NCBI RefSeq assembly: GCF_902374955.1
Contig: NZ_CABKRX010000065.1
Span: forward strand, 1-64,000
Reading direction: 5' to 3'
Length of the DNA stretch: 64,000 bases
Origin: Bacillus massilioanorexius
Lineage (GTDB): Bacteria > Bacillota > Bacilli > Bacillales > DSM-1321
Part shown: piece after piece, positions 1 to 7,775 of the stretch
How positions within the stretch are numbered: the stretch's first letter is position 1
How the letters are laid out: every line of letters begins with the position of its first letter
Translations under genes and position numbers: made by a program
The notes under the pieces: model-generated
What the model was told of the DNA's origin: nothing
Database searches by the model: none
The model's input: only the letters and a program-made list of their open reading frames with translations

Positions 1-120
1 CCCCGATAGTTGCATAAGAAATTATGAATACATAATTACTCTTTAGTTTCCAAAAGCTCTACTTTGAATTTTTTTTAACAGCAACACATAATAAAATTAA
101 TTTAAGGAGATGGAACACAA

Positions 121-285
121 ATGTCTTCACACAACAGTATTCAAAGTATTTTAGGGGTCAATGTTCGTGCTCGTAAGTCAACTGAAGCTAAGATTTATGA
201 CCCTTTTAAAAACCCTATTATCCATAAACGAATAGATGGTCTAGAAATAGTAGTGATTGATACGGAAAGATTGTGGGGAAGATAA
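121..285 (+). CDS. Small hypothetical protein, 54 aa
   Basis: A short open frame starts at ATG 121, ten bases after a clear AAGGAGA ribosome binding site (104-110), and stops at TAA 283-285. The product is about 54 residues, basic in the middle and ending LWGR. It has no signal peptide or membrane segment, and I do not recognise the family. It sits 76 bases upstream of another small gene on the same strand and may be co-transcribed with it. The strong Shine-Dalgarno sequence is the main reason for calling it. A chance open frame of this length is possible. Confidence 0.5.
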   Translation: MSSHNSIQSILGVNVRARKSTEAKIYDPFKNPIIHKRIDGLEIVVIDTERLWGR

Positions 286-361
286 ATTCCCCTTTTGACT
301 TGAATAATTTTCTCTAAATCACAAATAATAACCTTATTACTTATGATTGGAGGAAAAAACT

Positions 362-589
362 GTGTTTAAAAAAATTCTTTATTCATCTTTTGCCCTATTG
401 TTATCTGCAATGCTGTATGGTACGTCAGTTGGTTATGCTAATAACCACATTACTGACAACAAAGTCATCCATGTTGCTCAAAATGATGATAACACTGATA
501 CTAATGACGATGACGGCATGGATTGGGGTTGGATTGGTTTAATTGGTTTAGCTGGTTTACTTGGTTTAAGAAAAAACGATAGAAAATAA
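362..589 (+). CDS. Small WGxxGxxG-type membrane-anchored protein
   Basis: The product is 75 residues. GTG 362 is preferred as the start because GGAGG at 349-353 lies eight bases upstream; an upstream TTG at 347 would overlap that site. Residues 1-26 form a signal-like hydrophobic segment ending near GYA. A short linker follows, rich in Asp and Asn, then a C-terminal WGWIGLIGLAGLLGL helix (about residues 55-69) and a short basic tail. This layout matches the WGxxGxxG family, whose C terminus acts as a membrane or sorting anchor. The family has no settled function. The gene pairs with the 54-aa gene upstream and is followed by two inverted repeats. Confidence 0.65.
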   Translation: MFKKILYSSFALLLSAMLYGTSVGYANNHITDNKVIHVAQNDDNTDTNDDDGMDWGWIGLIGLAGLLGLRKNDRK

Positions 590-656
590 GACAATAACCC
601 TTGAACTAATCAATAATATTTTTGATAAAAATAATCTAATACTTAGTAATACAAGA

Positions 657-698
657 CAGGGCAAGTTATATTCTATACAACAATGATTACTTGCCCTG
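657..698 (+). terminator. Inverted repeat after the WGxxGxxG gene
   Basis: CAGGGCAAGT (657-666) pairs perfectly with ACTTGCCCTG (689-698) across a 22-base loop. There is no strong T-run afterwards, so it may be a weak terminator or an RNA structure. Confidence 0.4.
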
Positions 699-751
699 AC
701 TTTACAATAACTTCGTGTGTACCTGATTTCTAAAAATCTATAAGGTAAATA

Positions 752-790
752 AAAAAGTCGAATTCTTTGCTTACAAAACTTCGACTTTTT
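752..790. terminator. Rho-independent terminator, probably bidirectional
   Basis: AAAAAGTCGAA (752-762) pairs with TTCGACTTTTT (780-790). An A-run precedes the stem and a T-run follows it, so it can work on either strand. It closes the small-gene unit at the left edge. Confidence 0.75.
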
Positions 791-1154
791 TACGGTTATA
801 TCCCCCCGAAATGTTAACATTCCATTGTAATTTTTTCAAATACATTACTCAACTAAACTCCCTCAATATTTGAAACGAAATCTCTCGATTTCTCCTGTTT
901 TCTTAGAATTTCATAGTCATTTGATATCATTAGCTATCTCTTTTATAGCTAAAACTATCTCATAAGGGGAATTTTGGATATTTTTTAAAAAAAGACTCAT
1001 AGCCCACTAGCCAACCTTATACAAAAATTGGATAATAATTATATTATGATCGCACTTAATGGATGTCCACATGTCTCATGGAGGTCAACCCTCCCATGTC
1101 TCACAGAGTCTTCGCTCTCAAATTCCTTCGTCCAACTTTCCATGAGGTGGATGT
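791..1154. other. No gene recognised (spacer before the IS element)
   Basis: This is AT-rich sequence with no open frame carrying a plausible ribosome binding site. A 72-codon minus-strand frame at 1039-1257 runs across the inferred IS end and is not credible. Confidence 0.5.
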
Positions 1155-2694
1155 CAGTTATGCTGCCCCACAGGGTCCATGCCCGAAGTTTAGTTGCTTG
1201 ACTGACTAATACGTGCTTCAGTTGTCCAATAACCATTGATACATTTCGACTCTTCAATCCTATCCAAGCAAGAGTTAAGCGACTGCTTTTACCTTCTGAT
1301 AACCTTCCATATGAGGAATATCTTTTAACATTCTATCTTCTTGAAATTCAAACTGTTTTTTGCCGATGGCAAATAAGATACGAATAAGTTTATTACACAA
1401 AGCAATAATAGACTGCATCTTTTTCAAAGGATTATTAGACCGTTGTGTATAATAGGCATGAAGGGTTTTGAACGCTGAATTCTTCGCTACGAGTATCATA
1501 CAAACCCTAAACAATAATGCACGTAGTTTCTTTCTTCCTCGCTTTGTAATTCTTGTTTGTCCCTTGTGCTTACCAGACGTATTTTCTTTGAGACTTAACC
1601 CAGCTAACTTTATGATTTGCCGAGGGTGAGCGTACGCATTTAGATCTCCAACTTCGGCAAAAAAGCCTGCGACAGTATCTCTTCCGATACCTTTGATGGC
1701 AAGCATTTGTTGAACGCCAGGTATTTGGTCAATTAATTGATCTATTTTAGTATCTAATTCTTCGAATTTAGACTTAATTAATTCATATTTATCAATCAAT
1801 GTTTGTAATTCTAATTTCGCCATATCAGCACCTTGTCGAATACCAATAGACATACTGGCTGCCTGTTTTATCGCCTGAATCTTTTTAAGACCGACACTAC
1901 ATGTAACTGCCTTTCTTAGATGCGTTAATAGTTCTTGATCAGAGAACTCTACGAGTTCATGTGGCAGTACATTTAGTTTTAATAATTGTAGAGCTGCCTT
2001 ACCTTCCCAGTTTTTAAAAACCGTAAGGAACTCAGGAAAATAACGATCGATCCAGTTATGCATTTGACCTTGCACAATTTGTTGATCAACAGTTAAGAGA
2101 TCACGCACTTTTTTAGCCACTCGGAGTTCCGCATAGACCCCTTGTGGAATAACAGGTTCGGCGAACCTCCCATCCTTGACCAATTGTGCAATGACTTTCG
2201 CATCTTTCACATCATTTTTAGTCGGTGAGTTATCGTCTAACTCCTTACATTTCTTTACGTGTAATGGATTAACTGCCACAAACTTAATCTCATATTCTTT
2301 CAAAATATGAGCTAAATTAAGCCAATAATGACCTGTTGACTCCATACCAACAATCACATGATTCATCTCTTGAATTCGCATAAGCTTGGTGATCCAATCA
2401 ATAAAATGTTGTAATCCCTCTTTCGTATTTTCAAAGTAACAAGGCGAACCAAACTCTAAACCTCTAAAGTCTTGAGCTCTAGCTACATGTTTGAATTTTG
2501 CGATATCAATACCTACAATCAATGTGTCAGAAGTGATTTGAGCGATTTTCTTATTTTGGTTATAATTCATGATAGGCCTCCTGGTCTTGATGTAATTGTC
2601 CTTTTCGCTGGCGAGCTCTAGGACACCTTCATCATACCAAGGGGGTTTTTTTGTGTTCAAATCTCATTTTCATTCATTACAGGAATGCTGCCCC
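1155..2694 (-). mobile_element. IS110-family insertion sequence (inferred limits)
   Basis: A single DEDD transposase gene is bracketed by a direct repeat. The 15 bases at 1155-1169 and at 2680-2694 share CAG..ATGCTGCCCC (13 of 15 identical) in the same orientation, 1525 bases apart. About 1.5 kb is a usual IS110 size. IS110 elements lack terminal inverted repeats, and none is seen. The non-coding 5' side (2571-2694) carries a hairpin, TGTCCT/AGGACA at 2597-2602/2620-2625. Elements of this group encode their guide (bridge) RNA in such a flank. The exact ends are inferred from the repeat and need comparison with an empty site. Confidence 0.65.
1275..2570 (-). CDS. IS110-family transposase (DEDD recombinase)
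   Basis: The product is 431 residues. ATG 2570 is chosen because AGGAGG lies seven bases upstream; the open frame itself extends 30 codons further up. The N-terminal RuvC-like DEDD domain shows Asp22 (VGIDIAKFK), Glu77 (GMESTGHYW), Asp120 and Asp123 (KNDVKDAK). A coiled middle part follows. The C-terminal transposase-20 domain begins near LAIKGIGRDT and contains the Gly/Ser-rich GLSLKENTSGKHKGQ region that supplies the serine nucleophile in this family. The gene is complete with no frameshift, so the element may be active. It lies about 170 bases downstream of the tyrosine recombinase gene, in a region of mobile DNA beside ssrA. Confidence 0.92.
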   Translation of the reverse strand: MNYNQNKKIAQITSDTLIVGIDIAKFKHVARAQDFRGLEFGSPCYFENTKEGLQHFIDWITKLMRIQEMNHVIVGMESTGHYWLNLAHILKEYEIKFVAVNPLHVKKCKELDDNSPTKNDVKDAKVIAQLVKDGRFAEPVIPQGVYAELRVAKKVRDLLTVDQQIVQGQMHNWIDRYFPEFLTVFKNWEGKAALQLLKLNVLPHELVEFSDQELLTHLRKAVTCSVGLKKIQAIKQAASMSIGIRQGADMAKLELQTLIDKYELIKSKFEELDTKIDQLIDQIPGVQQMLAIKGIGRDTVAGFFAEVGDLNAYAHPRQIIKLAGLSLKENTSGKHKGQTRITKRGRKKLRALLFRVCMILVAKNSAFKTLHAYYTQRSNNPLKKMQSIIALCNKLIRILFAIGKKQFEFQEDRMLKDIPHMEGYQKVKAVA

Positions 2695-2743
2695 GTTTGT
2701 TCAATAAAAAGAAGGCTGCCTTTTATCGGCACCCTACTTTGCT

Positions 2744-3583
2744 TTAGAAATATTTTTTATATAATTCTCTACGTAACGTACCACTTAAATAGGCATAAAT
2801 TTTAGTCGTTTCACTTTTTTCGTGTCCCATTAGATTTTGAATAACTTCTAACGGTGCTCCATTATTTAATAAAGTGGTTGCATAACTATGTCTTAATTGA
2901 TGCGGATGAATACTTTTATTGATATCAGATCGTTTAGATAACTGTTTAATAATGTACCTCATTTGCGAAATACTCCTACGATGTGGAGACCTAGTTGTTA
3001 CAAATAAGGCCTCGTGATTATCTTTTCTCTCAGTTAAATATCTCTTCAACCATATTTCACATCTCGTATTAAAGTATACTTCTCTTTCTTTATTTCCTTT
3101 TCCTAGAACAATAACAGATTGATTTGAAAAATTAATTGAGTACCGATTTAAATTAACTGCTTCTCCAATTCTACAACCAGTTGAATACATAAATTCAAAT
3201 AGTGCCTTTTCAAGAGTTGTAAAACAAGCCTCTCTTAAATGTTCAATCTCCTCTTCGGATAAGAATTTCGGAATTCTAATATCCAATTTCGGTTCTTTAA
3301 TCTTTGAAGCTGGATTCCCATTCAGAATATTTTCATCTTGCGCCCATCTAAATAAGGATTTTATAAAACGAATTCTATGTCCCAAACTAGATGGCTTCAA
3401 TTCCACAGCAACTTCTCCAAGATATAGCTTTAAAGAATCTGTTGTTATATCTTTAAGTGAAATATCACCCATATACTTAATAAGTAAATTTAATTGAACC
3501 TTGTACGCTTTTAATGTCTGAGCCGAATAACCTTGAATCTGTTTGTCAGCCTTATATAACTTCCACGCCTCTGATACTATCAT
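2744..3583 (-). CDS. Tyrosine-type site-specific recombinase/integrase
   Basis: The product is 279 residues from ATG 3583, which follows GAGGTG by nine bases. An earlier GTG overlaps that ribosome binding site. Residues 1-85 form a SAM-like core-binding domain, and residues 105-279 the catalytic domain. The full catalytic set is visible: Arg138 (GCRIGEA), Lys162 (GKGNKER), His228 and Arg231 (HPHQLRH), His254 (MGHE) and Tyr263 (KIYAY). It is close in size to XerC/XerD-like recombinases. It sits about 600 bases from the 3' end of ssrA, a favoured integration site, with an unusual palindromic structure in between. This suggests the integrase of an island or small integrative element. A chromosomal Xer role cannot be excluded from the sequence alone. 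Confidence 0.88.
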   Translation of the reverse strand: MIVSEAWKLYKADKQIQGYSAQTLKAYKVQLNLLIKYMGDISLKDITTDSLKLYLGEVAVELKPSSLGHRIRFIKSLFRWAQDENILNGNPASKIKEPKLDIRIPKFLSEEEIEHLREACFTTLEKALFEFMYSTGCRIGEAVNLNRYSINFSNQSVIVLGKGNKEREVYFNTRCEIWLKRYLTERKDNHEALFVTTRSPHRRSISQMRYIIKQLSKRSDINKSIHPHQLRHSYATTLLNNGAPLEVIQNLMGHEKSETTKIYAYLSGTLRRELYKKYF

Positions 3584-3644
3584 TCTATTATTCACCTCGC
3601 CTATTTTCTATAGTATAGACAAATAGAAGGGGAGTAATACTAGA

Positions 3645-3827
3645 ATGATAATATGTTATTCAACATTTGCACCCGATCGTATTAGTGCAATAACAAAAAA
3701 GAAGCTGCTCACAGCTGCTATTATTCGAGTAATGCACCTAATAGTTGAAGAAGATTTAATCATTTATTGCTGGATTAACAGCAACTATTGTATTAGCTGG
3801 TTAGTTCAACAATTGGATCAACACTAA
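3645..3827 (+). CDS. Doubtful small ORF, 60 aa
   Basis: An ATG at 3645 follows AAGGGGAG (3627-3634) by ten bases and opens a 60-codon frame divergent from the integrase gene. The product is hydrophobic towards the C terminus and not recognised. Composition is poor for a real gene; only the ribosome binding site favours it. Confidence 0.2.
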   Translation: MIICYSTFAPDRISAITKKKLLTAAIIRVMHLIVEEDLIIYCWINSNYCISWLVQQLDQH

Positions 3828-4158
3828 TCTTAACTTAATCAATTTAGCGATAAAGGACTCGACAAATCTCCAAAATGTAGGGATAAAATGAATAAAAAAT
3901 AGACGATCAAGCAAAGTATTGATACGCCTTAAATCTACATTGTTAAAAATCTGAGTCGTCGTGTAGTATTACTATTATTTCTTTAGTTATTGTAAATTCA
4001 TTATTATGTATTAATATCTGTTTATTTAAGCTTTCTTTGGTAACAATAGATTTACATCTGTTTATCTAAATATTGAAGCATATTTTTGCCGAAAGTAAAA
4101 TGAAGCATATCGTTGCCAAAACGGCAAAAATATGCTTCCAATCACAAAAAATAAAAAA
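3828..4158. other. Non-coding spacer between integrase side and ssrA
   Basis: No credible gene is seen. The stretch is AT-rich and contains the palindromic structure at 4075-4138. An attachment site for the neighbouring recombinase would be expected here or within the ssrA 3' end. I see no second copy of the ssrA 3' end elsewhere in the window. Confidence 0.5.
4075..4138. repeat. 17-bp perfect inverted repeat plus a related internal direct copy
   Basis: The arm at 4075-4091 begins GAAGCATATTTTTGCCG. Its exact reverse complement is at 4122-4138. Between them, 4102-4117 carries GAAGCATATCGTTGCC, a direct copy of the left arm differing at two central bases. Neither strand has a T-run after the hairpin, so this is not an ordinary terminator. 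The position between a tyrosine recombinase gene and ssrA fits a recombinase-binding or attachment site. Confidence 0.6.
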
Positions 4159-4181
4159 CCACCAAAATATGTATTTGGTGG
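4159..4181 (-). terminator. Terminator overlapping the ssrA 3' end
   Basis: CCACCAAA (4159-4166) pairs with TTTGGTGG (4174-4181). On the minus strand the hairpin is followed by a T-run. The stem uses the encoded CCA end of tmRNA. Confidence 0.75.
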
Positions 4182-4537
4182 AGACGGTGGGAGTCGAACC
4201 CACGTCCAGAAATATTGCCACTTAAGCTTCTACGAGTGTAGTCGATTTATTAGCAATTCGCAAATGTTTCAGCCAATCGACAGGCTTCCACATTGCTAGT
4301 CTGATTACTCTCTTCCTTTTCCCTCAGACGGCGAGATCCGGCGTAGCCCACTTAAAGTGAGTCCCTTACCCTACCACATGGGCGATGGAGGGAGGAACCG
4401 CTATAGACTGTTATTAAGCAGCTAAAGCGAAGTTGTTTTGTTGTTTGCCAGTTATAGGCTTTGACGTTTTAACGAGGCCGATCCCCTCGACTCGCAACTT
4501 AAGCTCAAACTACCCCTGTCGAATCCGTAACGTCCCC
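4176..4537 (-). ncRNA. ssrA: Transfer-messenger RNA (tmRNA)
   Basis: This is the 362-base one-piece tmRNA. Its 5' end reads GGGGACGTTACGGATTCGAC (minus strand from 4537), and its 3' end carries the T-arm GGTTCGACTCCC, an acceptor strand and an encoded CCA (4176-4178). The tag reading frame starts at GGC (4449) and reads GKQQNNFALAA, ending in tandem TAA codons at 4411-4416. The ALAA end is the usual ClpXP degradation signal. tmRNA with SmpB rescues ribosomes stalled on broken mRNAs. Its protein partner smpB lies just upstream on the same strand. Confidence 0.96.
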
Positions 4538-4610
4538 ATGATATAAGGAACGAACGAAAATGAATAGTAAGCTCATTTGCTTTCTTATTCAGTTATCATT
4601 CTGTATAAGA

Positions 4611-4638
4611 ATTATAACATATAGTGACCGAAATGCAA
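4611..4638 (-). promoter_or_regulatory. Sigma-A-type promoter of ssrA
   Basis: On the minus strand TTGCAT (4633-4638) and a perfect TATAAT (4611-4616) are spaced 16 bases apart. Transcription would begin about 65 bases before the mature tmRNA end. Confidence 0.6.
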
Positions 4639-4710
4639 TTGTCAGTTACTGCATACTGTGCTAATTGCTAACAATATTACTTACATTTCAGAGCATCCCC
4701 TTTGTACTAA

Positions 4711-5178
4711 CTACATTTTTTGACGATCACGGAAAGCACGTTCAATATCACGTTTTGCTTCTTTTCGTTTTAAATCTTCACGTTTATCGTATTGCTTCTT
4801 CCCTTTTCCTAGTCCAATTAAAACTTTGGCAAAGCCATTTTTCAAATAAACTTTTAAAGGAATTAACGCATATCCTTGTTCCTTTGTTTCACCGATTAAT
4901 TTGTTAATTTCACGACGATGAAGCAACAGTTTACGTGTACGTAATGGGTCATGATTATATCTATTACCTTGCTCATATGGGCTGATGTGCAGGTTGTATA
5001 AATACATTTCTCCATTTTGAATACGAGCATAAGAATCCTTTAAATTCAATCGAGCTGCTCGTATGGATTTGATTTCTGTACCTTGTAAGACAATACCGGC
5101 TTCATATGTTTCTTCTATAAAATAATCATGATAGGCTTTTTTGTTTTGTGCAACTTGTTTTCCCATACCTTTAGCCAT
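4711..5178 (-). CDS. smpB: SsrA-binding protein SmpB
   Basis: The product is 155 residues, the usual length. ATG 5178 follows a GGAGGAG site. The sequence holds the SmpB beta-barrel with conserved blocks HDYFIEETYEAGIVLQGTEIK (near residues 17-37, split by short variable turns), the YEQGNRYNHDP loop, and LIPLKVYLKNGFAKV. The C-terminal basic tail ends KEAKRDIERAFRDRQKM; it folds in the empty mRNA channel during trans-translation. It acts with the tmRNA encoded about 170 bases downstream and follows rnr, the nuclease that degrades the released mRNAs. This rnr-smpB-ssrA order is classical for Bacillus. Confidence 0.97.
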   Translation of the reverse strand: MAKGMGKQVAQNKKAYHDYFIEETYEAGIVLQGTEIKSIRAARLNLKDSYARIQNGEMYLYNLHISPYEQGNRYNHDPLRTRKLLLHRREINKLIGETKEQGYALIPLKVYLKNGFAKVLIGLGKGKKQYDKREDLKRKEAKRDIERAFRDRQKM

Positions 5179-5238
5179 GCAATACTCCTCCTGACTCCTT
5201 TAAACGAAAATACATCTGTTCTTCTATAATAGCGGAAA

Positions 5239-5261
5239 GAGAGCCTGTTTAAAAGGCTCTC
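5239..5261 (-). terminator. Hairpin after rnr
   Basis: GAGAGCCT (5239-5246) pairs perfectly with AGGCTCTC (5254-5261). Only a short T-run follows on the minus strand, so termination between rnr and smpB may be partial. Confidence 0.5.
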
Positions 5262-5358
5262 ACACGCACTTTATTCCATTCTACAGGTAATAAGCGGTAC
5301 TTCAATTGATACAGCTACTCATTACTAAATGATACCCACAATCAGTCAAAGTCTTTCT

Positions 5359-7740
5359 TTATCTTCTTTTCGATTTCTTCTTACGCTTATTTTTTGGTAC
5401 ATTTTCAAAGAACTTTTTCTCTTTTTTCCCTTTTCGTCCAGCAGAAGATCCCGATTTTGAACTTGGCTTCACACGTTCATCTTTTCTTTTTCTTCTACGA
5501 GAATGTCCTTCTCCGTTTGATGATGAACCCTTACCTCGTTTTCGATCTCGACCACCAGCATTAAAAACTCGTTTCTCATGATTCTCACGTCTGCGGTTAT
5601 TTTTCATGCCTGCTACTTCGAAATCAATAGCACGTTCATCCTTATTTACATTTGTAACTTTTATCGTAATTTCATCACCAATGCGGAATACCTTAGCAGT
5701 TCGTTCACCAATCATAGCTAAATGTCGCTCATCAAAACGATAATAATCATCATTCATGGCACTAACATGTACCAGACCTTCAATCGTATTTTCTAACTCA
5801 ACGAACATTCCAAAATTCGTAACGGAACTGATAATACCATCATATTCCTCGCCAACTTTATCCAACATAAATTCTGTCTTTTTCATATCATCTGTTTCAC
5901 GCTCTGCATCAACAGCTCGACGTTCACGTTTTGACGTATGATCCGCTATTTCTGGAAGAAGATGTGCCCATTTATCTTTAGTCGCTCCATCTAATTTCCC
6001 TTCAATTAAATAAGTTCGAATTAATCGGTGGACAATTAAATCCGGATAACGACGAATTGGAGATGTAAAATGCGTATAAAACTCTGTAGATAACCCAAAA
6101 TGTCCAAGGCTCTCAGGATCATATTTCGCTTGTTGCATAGAGCGTAACATAACCGTTGAAATAACCATTTCTTCTGGTTTCCCTTCCACCGCTTCAATAA
6201 TTTCCTGAAGCGCACGTGGATGAATAGAATTAGCTTTCCCTTTTACTACGTATCCAAAATTCGTAATAAACTCAAAGAAGCGTTGTAACTTTTCCTCTTT
6301 TGGATCTTCATGAATACGATAAATGAATGGAACGTCCATCCAATGAAAATGCTCAGCTACCGTTTCGTTAGCAACTAGCATGAACTCTTCAATTAATTTT
6401 TCAGCAACAGAGCGCTCTCGAAGAACAACATCTGTCGGATGACCTTCTTCATCAACTAGAACTTTTGATTCTTTAAAGTCAAAATCAATCGCACCTCGAC
6501 GCATACGTTTTTCACGAAGAATGCTTGCGAGCTTCTCCATTCTCTCAAACATTGGAACCAGTGCCTCATATTTTTTTCTAAGTGCTTCATCTTGATCAAC
6601 TAAAATTTTATTCACATCGGAATAGGTCATTCTTTCAGTTGTTTTGATCACACTTTGAAAAATTTCATGTTTAACAACTGTACCTTGGTCATCAATTTCC
6701 ATATTACATGATAGAGTTAAACGGTCTACTTTAGGATTTAATGAACAAATGCCATTAGATAACCGATGAGGAATCATTGGAATAACACGGTCTACTAAAT
6801 ATACACTTGTACCACGTTCATAGGCCTCCGTATCAATCGGGCTTCCTTCTGTAACATAGTGACTAACATCGGCAATATGTACTCCTAATTTATAGTTTCC
6901 ATTTTCAAGTTTCGTTACCGTAACAGCATCATCTAAATCTTTCGCATCTGCACCGTCAATAGTTACGATAACTTCATCTCGTAGATCTCGTCGATTTTCT
7001 AAGTCACTCTCCGAAATTGTTTCAGGCGTTTCCTTCGCTTGTTTCAAAACATCCTCTGGGAATTCTAGTGGTAAACCATTGCTATGAATGATAGATAGAA
7101 TATCAACACCTGGATCATTTTTATGACCAAGGATTTGAATAACTTCACCCTCAGCACTAGCTCTTCCTTCTGGATAAGCTGTTAATCGAACAACCACCTT
7201 ATGACCATCCACAGCTCCCATTTTTGCTGTTTTAGGGATAAAAATATCATTTACAATCTTTTTATCATCTGGTACGACAAATCCAAAATATTTGCTCTCT
7301 GAATACGTACCAACTACTTGTGTTAATCCACGCTCAATGATTTTTTCGACGCTACCTTCTCTTCTTGAGCCTGAGCTCTGCGAAGAAACACGAACGAGTA
7401 CGATATCACCATGCATCGCATTTTTCGTTTCATGTGGAGGAATAAAAATATCATCCATTCCAGGTTCTTCTGGTGTCACAAAAGCAAATCCTTTAGCATG
7501 AGCCGTTAATTTACCACGTACCAAGTTCATTTTTTCCGGCATACCATAGCGATTACTTCTTGTGCGAACAACAAGACCTTGTTCTTCCATTTTCACTAAC
7601 GCTTTTACAAAACTCTTAAAATCCTCTGACTCTTTAATACCTAATACTTCTTCTAATTCTTGAACGGTCATTGGTTTATAAGACTCTTCTCTCATAAACT
7701 GAAGTAACCGATCAAAATAATATCGAATGTTTTCTTCCAT
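5359..7740 (-). CDS. rnr: Ribonuclease R
   Basis: The product is 793 residues, full length. The order is a winged-helix N terminus (1-70), two cold-shock domains (about 80-235), the RNB catalytic domain (about 250-590) with the metal-binding DGADAKDLDDAV block, an S1 domain (about 635-715; DGIISSVTNFGMFVELEN), and a long Lys/Arg-rich tail. RNase R is a processive 3'-5' exonuclease that degrades structured RNA and, with SmpB and tmRNA, the faulty messages of stalled ribosomes. ATG 7740 follows GGGAGG. It lies 35 bases downstream of the esterase gene and probably shares a transcript with it. Confidence 0.97.
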   Translation of the reverse strand: MEENIRYYFDRLLQFMREESYKPMTVQELEEVLGIKESEDFKSFVKALVKMEEQGLVVRTRSNRYGMPEKMNLVRGKLTAHAKGFAFVTPEEPGMDDIFIPPHETKNAMHGDIVLVRVSSQSSGSRREGSVEKIIERGLTQVVGTYSESKYFGFVVPDDKKIVNDIFIPKTAKMGAVDGHKVVVRLTAYPEGRASAEGEVIQILGHKNDPGVDILSIIHSNGLPLEFPEDVLKQAKETPETISESDLENRRDLRDEVIVTIDGADAKDLDDAVTVTKLENGNYKLGVHIADVSHYVTEGSPIDTEAYERGTSVYLVDRVIPMIPHRLSNGICSLNPKVDRLTLSCNMEIDDQGTVVKHEIFQSVIKTTERMTYSDVNKILVDQDEALRKKYEALVPMFERMEKLASILREKRMRRGAIDFDFKESKVLVDEEGHPTDVVLRERSVAEKLIEEFMLVANETVAEHFHWMDVPFIYRIHEDPKEEKLQRFFEFITNFGYVVKGKANSIHPRALQEIIEAVEGKPEEMVISTVMLRSMQQAKYDPESLGHFGLSTEFYTHFTSPIRRYPDLIVHRLIRTYLIEGKLDGATKDKWAHLLPEIADHTSKRERRAVDAERETDDMKKTEFMLDKVGEEYDGIISSVTNFGMFVELENTIEGLVHVSAMNDDYYRFDERHLAMIGERTAKVFRIGDEITIKVTNVNKDERAIDFEVAGMKNNRRRENHEKRVFNAGGRDRKRGKGSSSNGEGHSRRRKRKDERVKPSSKSGSSAGRKGKKEKKFFENVPKNKRKKKSKRR

Positions 7741-7775
7741 TCTTATACAACCTCCCTTTTCTTAAGGGTAAAAAG

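Noticed and set aside
566..820. 84-codon minus-strand frame
   Set aside because: It overlaps the WGxxGxxG gene end and a bidirectional terminator, and has no ribosome binding site.
1039..1257. 72-codon minus-strand frame beside the IS transposase
   Set aside because: It runs across the inferred IS end and has no ribosome binding site or recognisable motif.
4075..4138. CRISPR-like or terminator interpretation of the palindromic repeats
   Set aside because: There are only three arms, no regular spacers and no T-run; a recombination-related site fits better.
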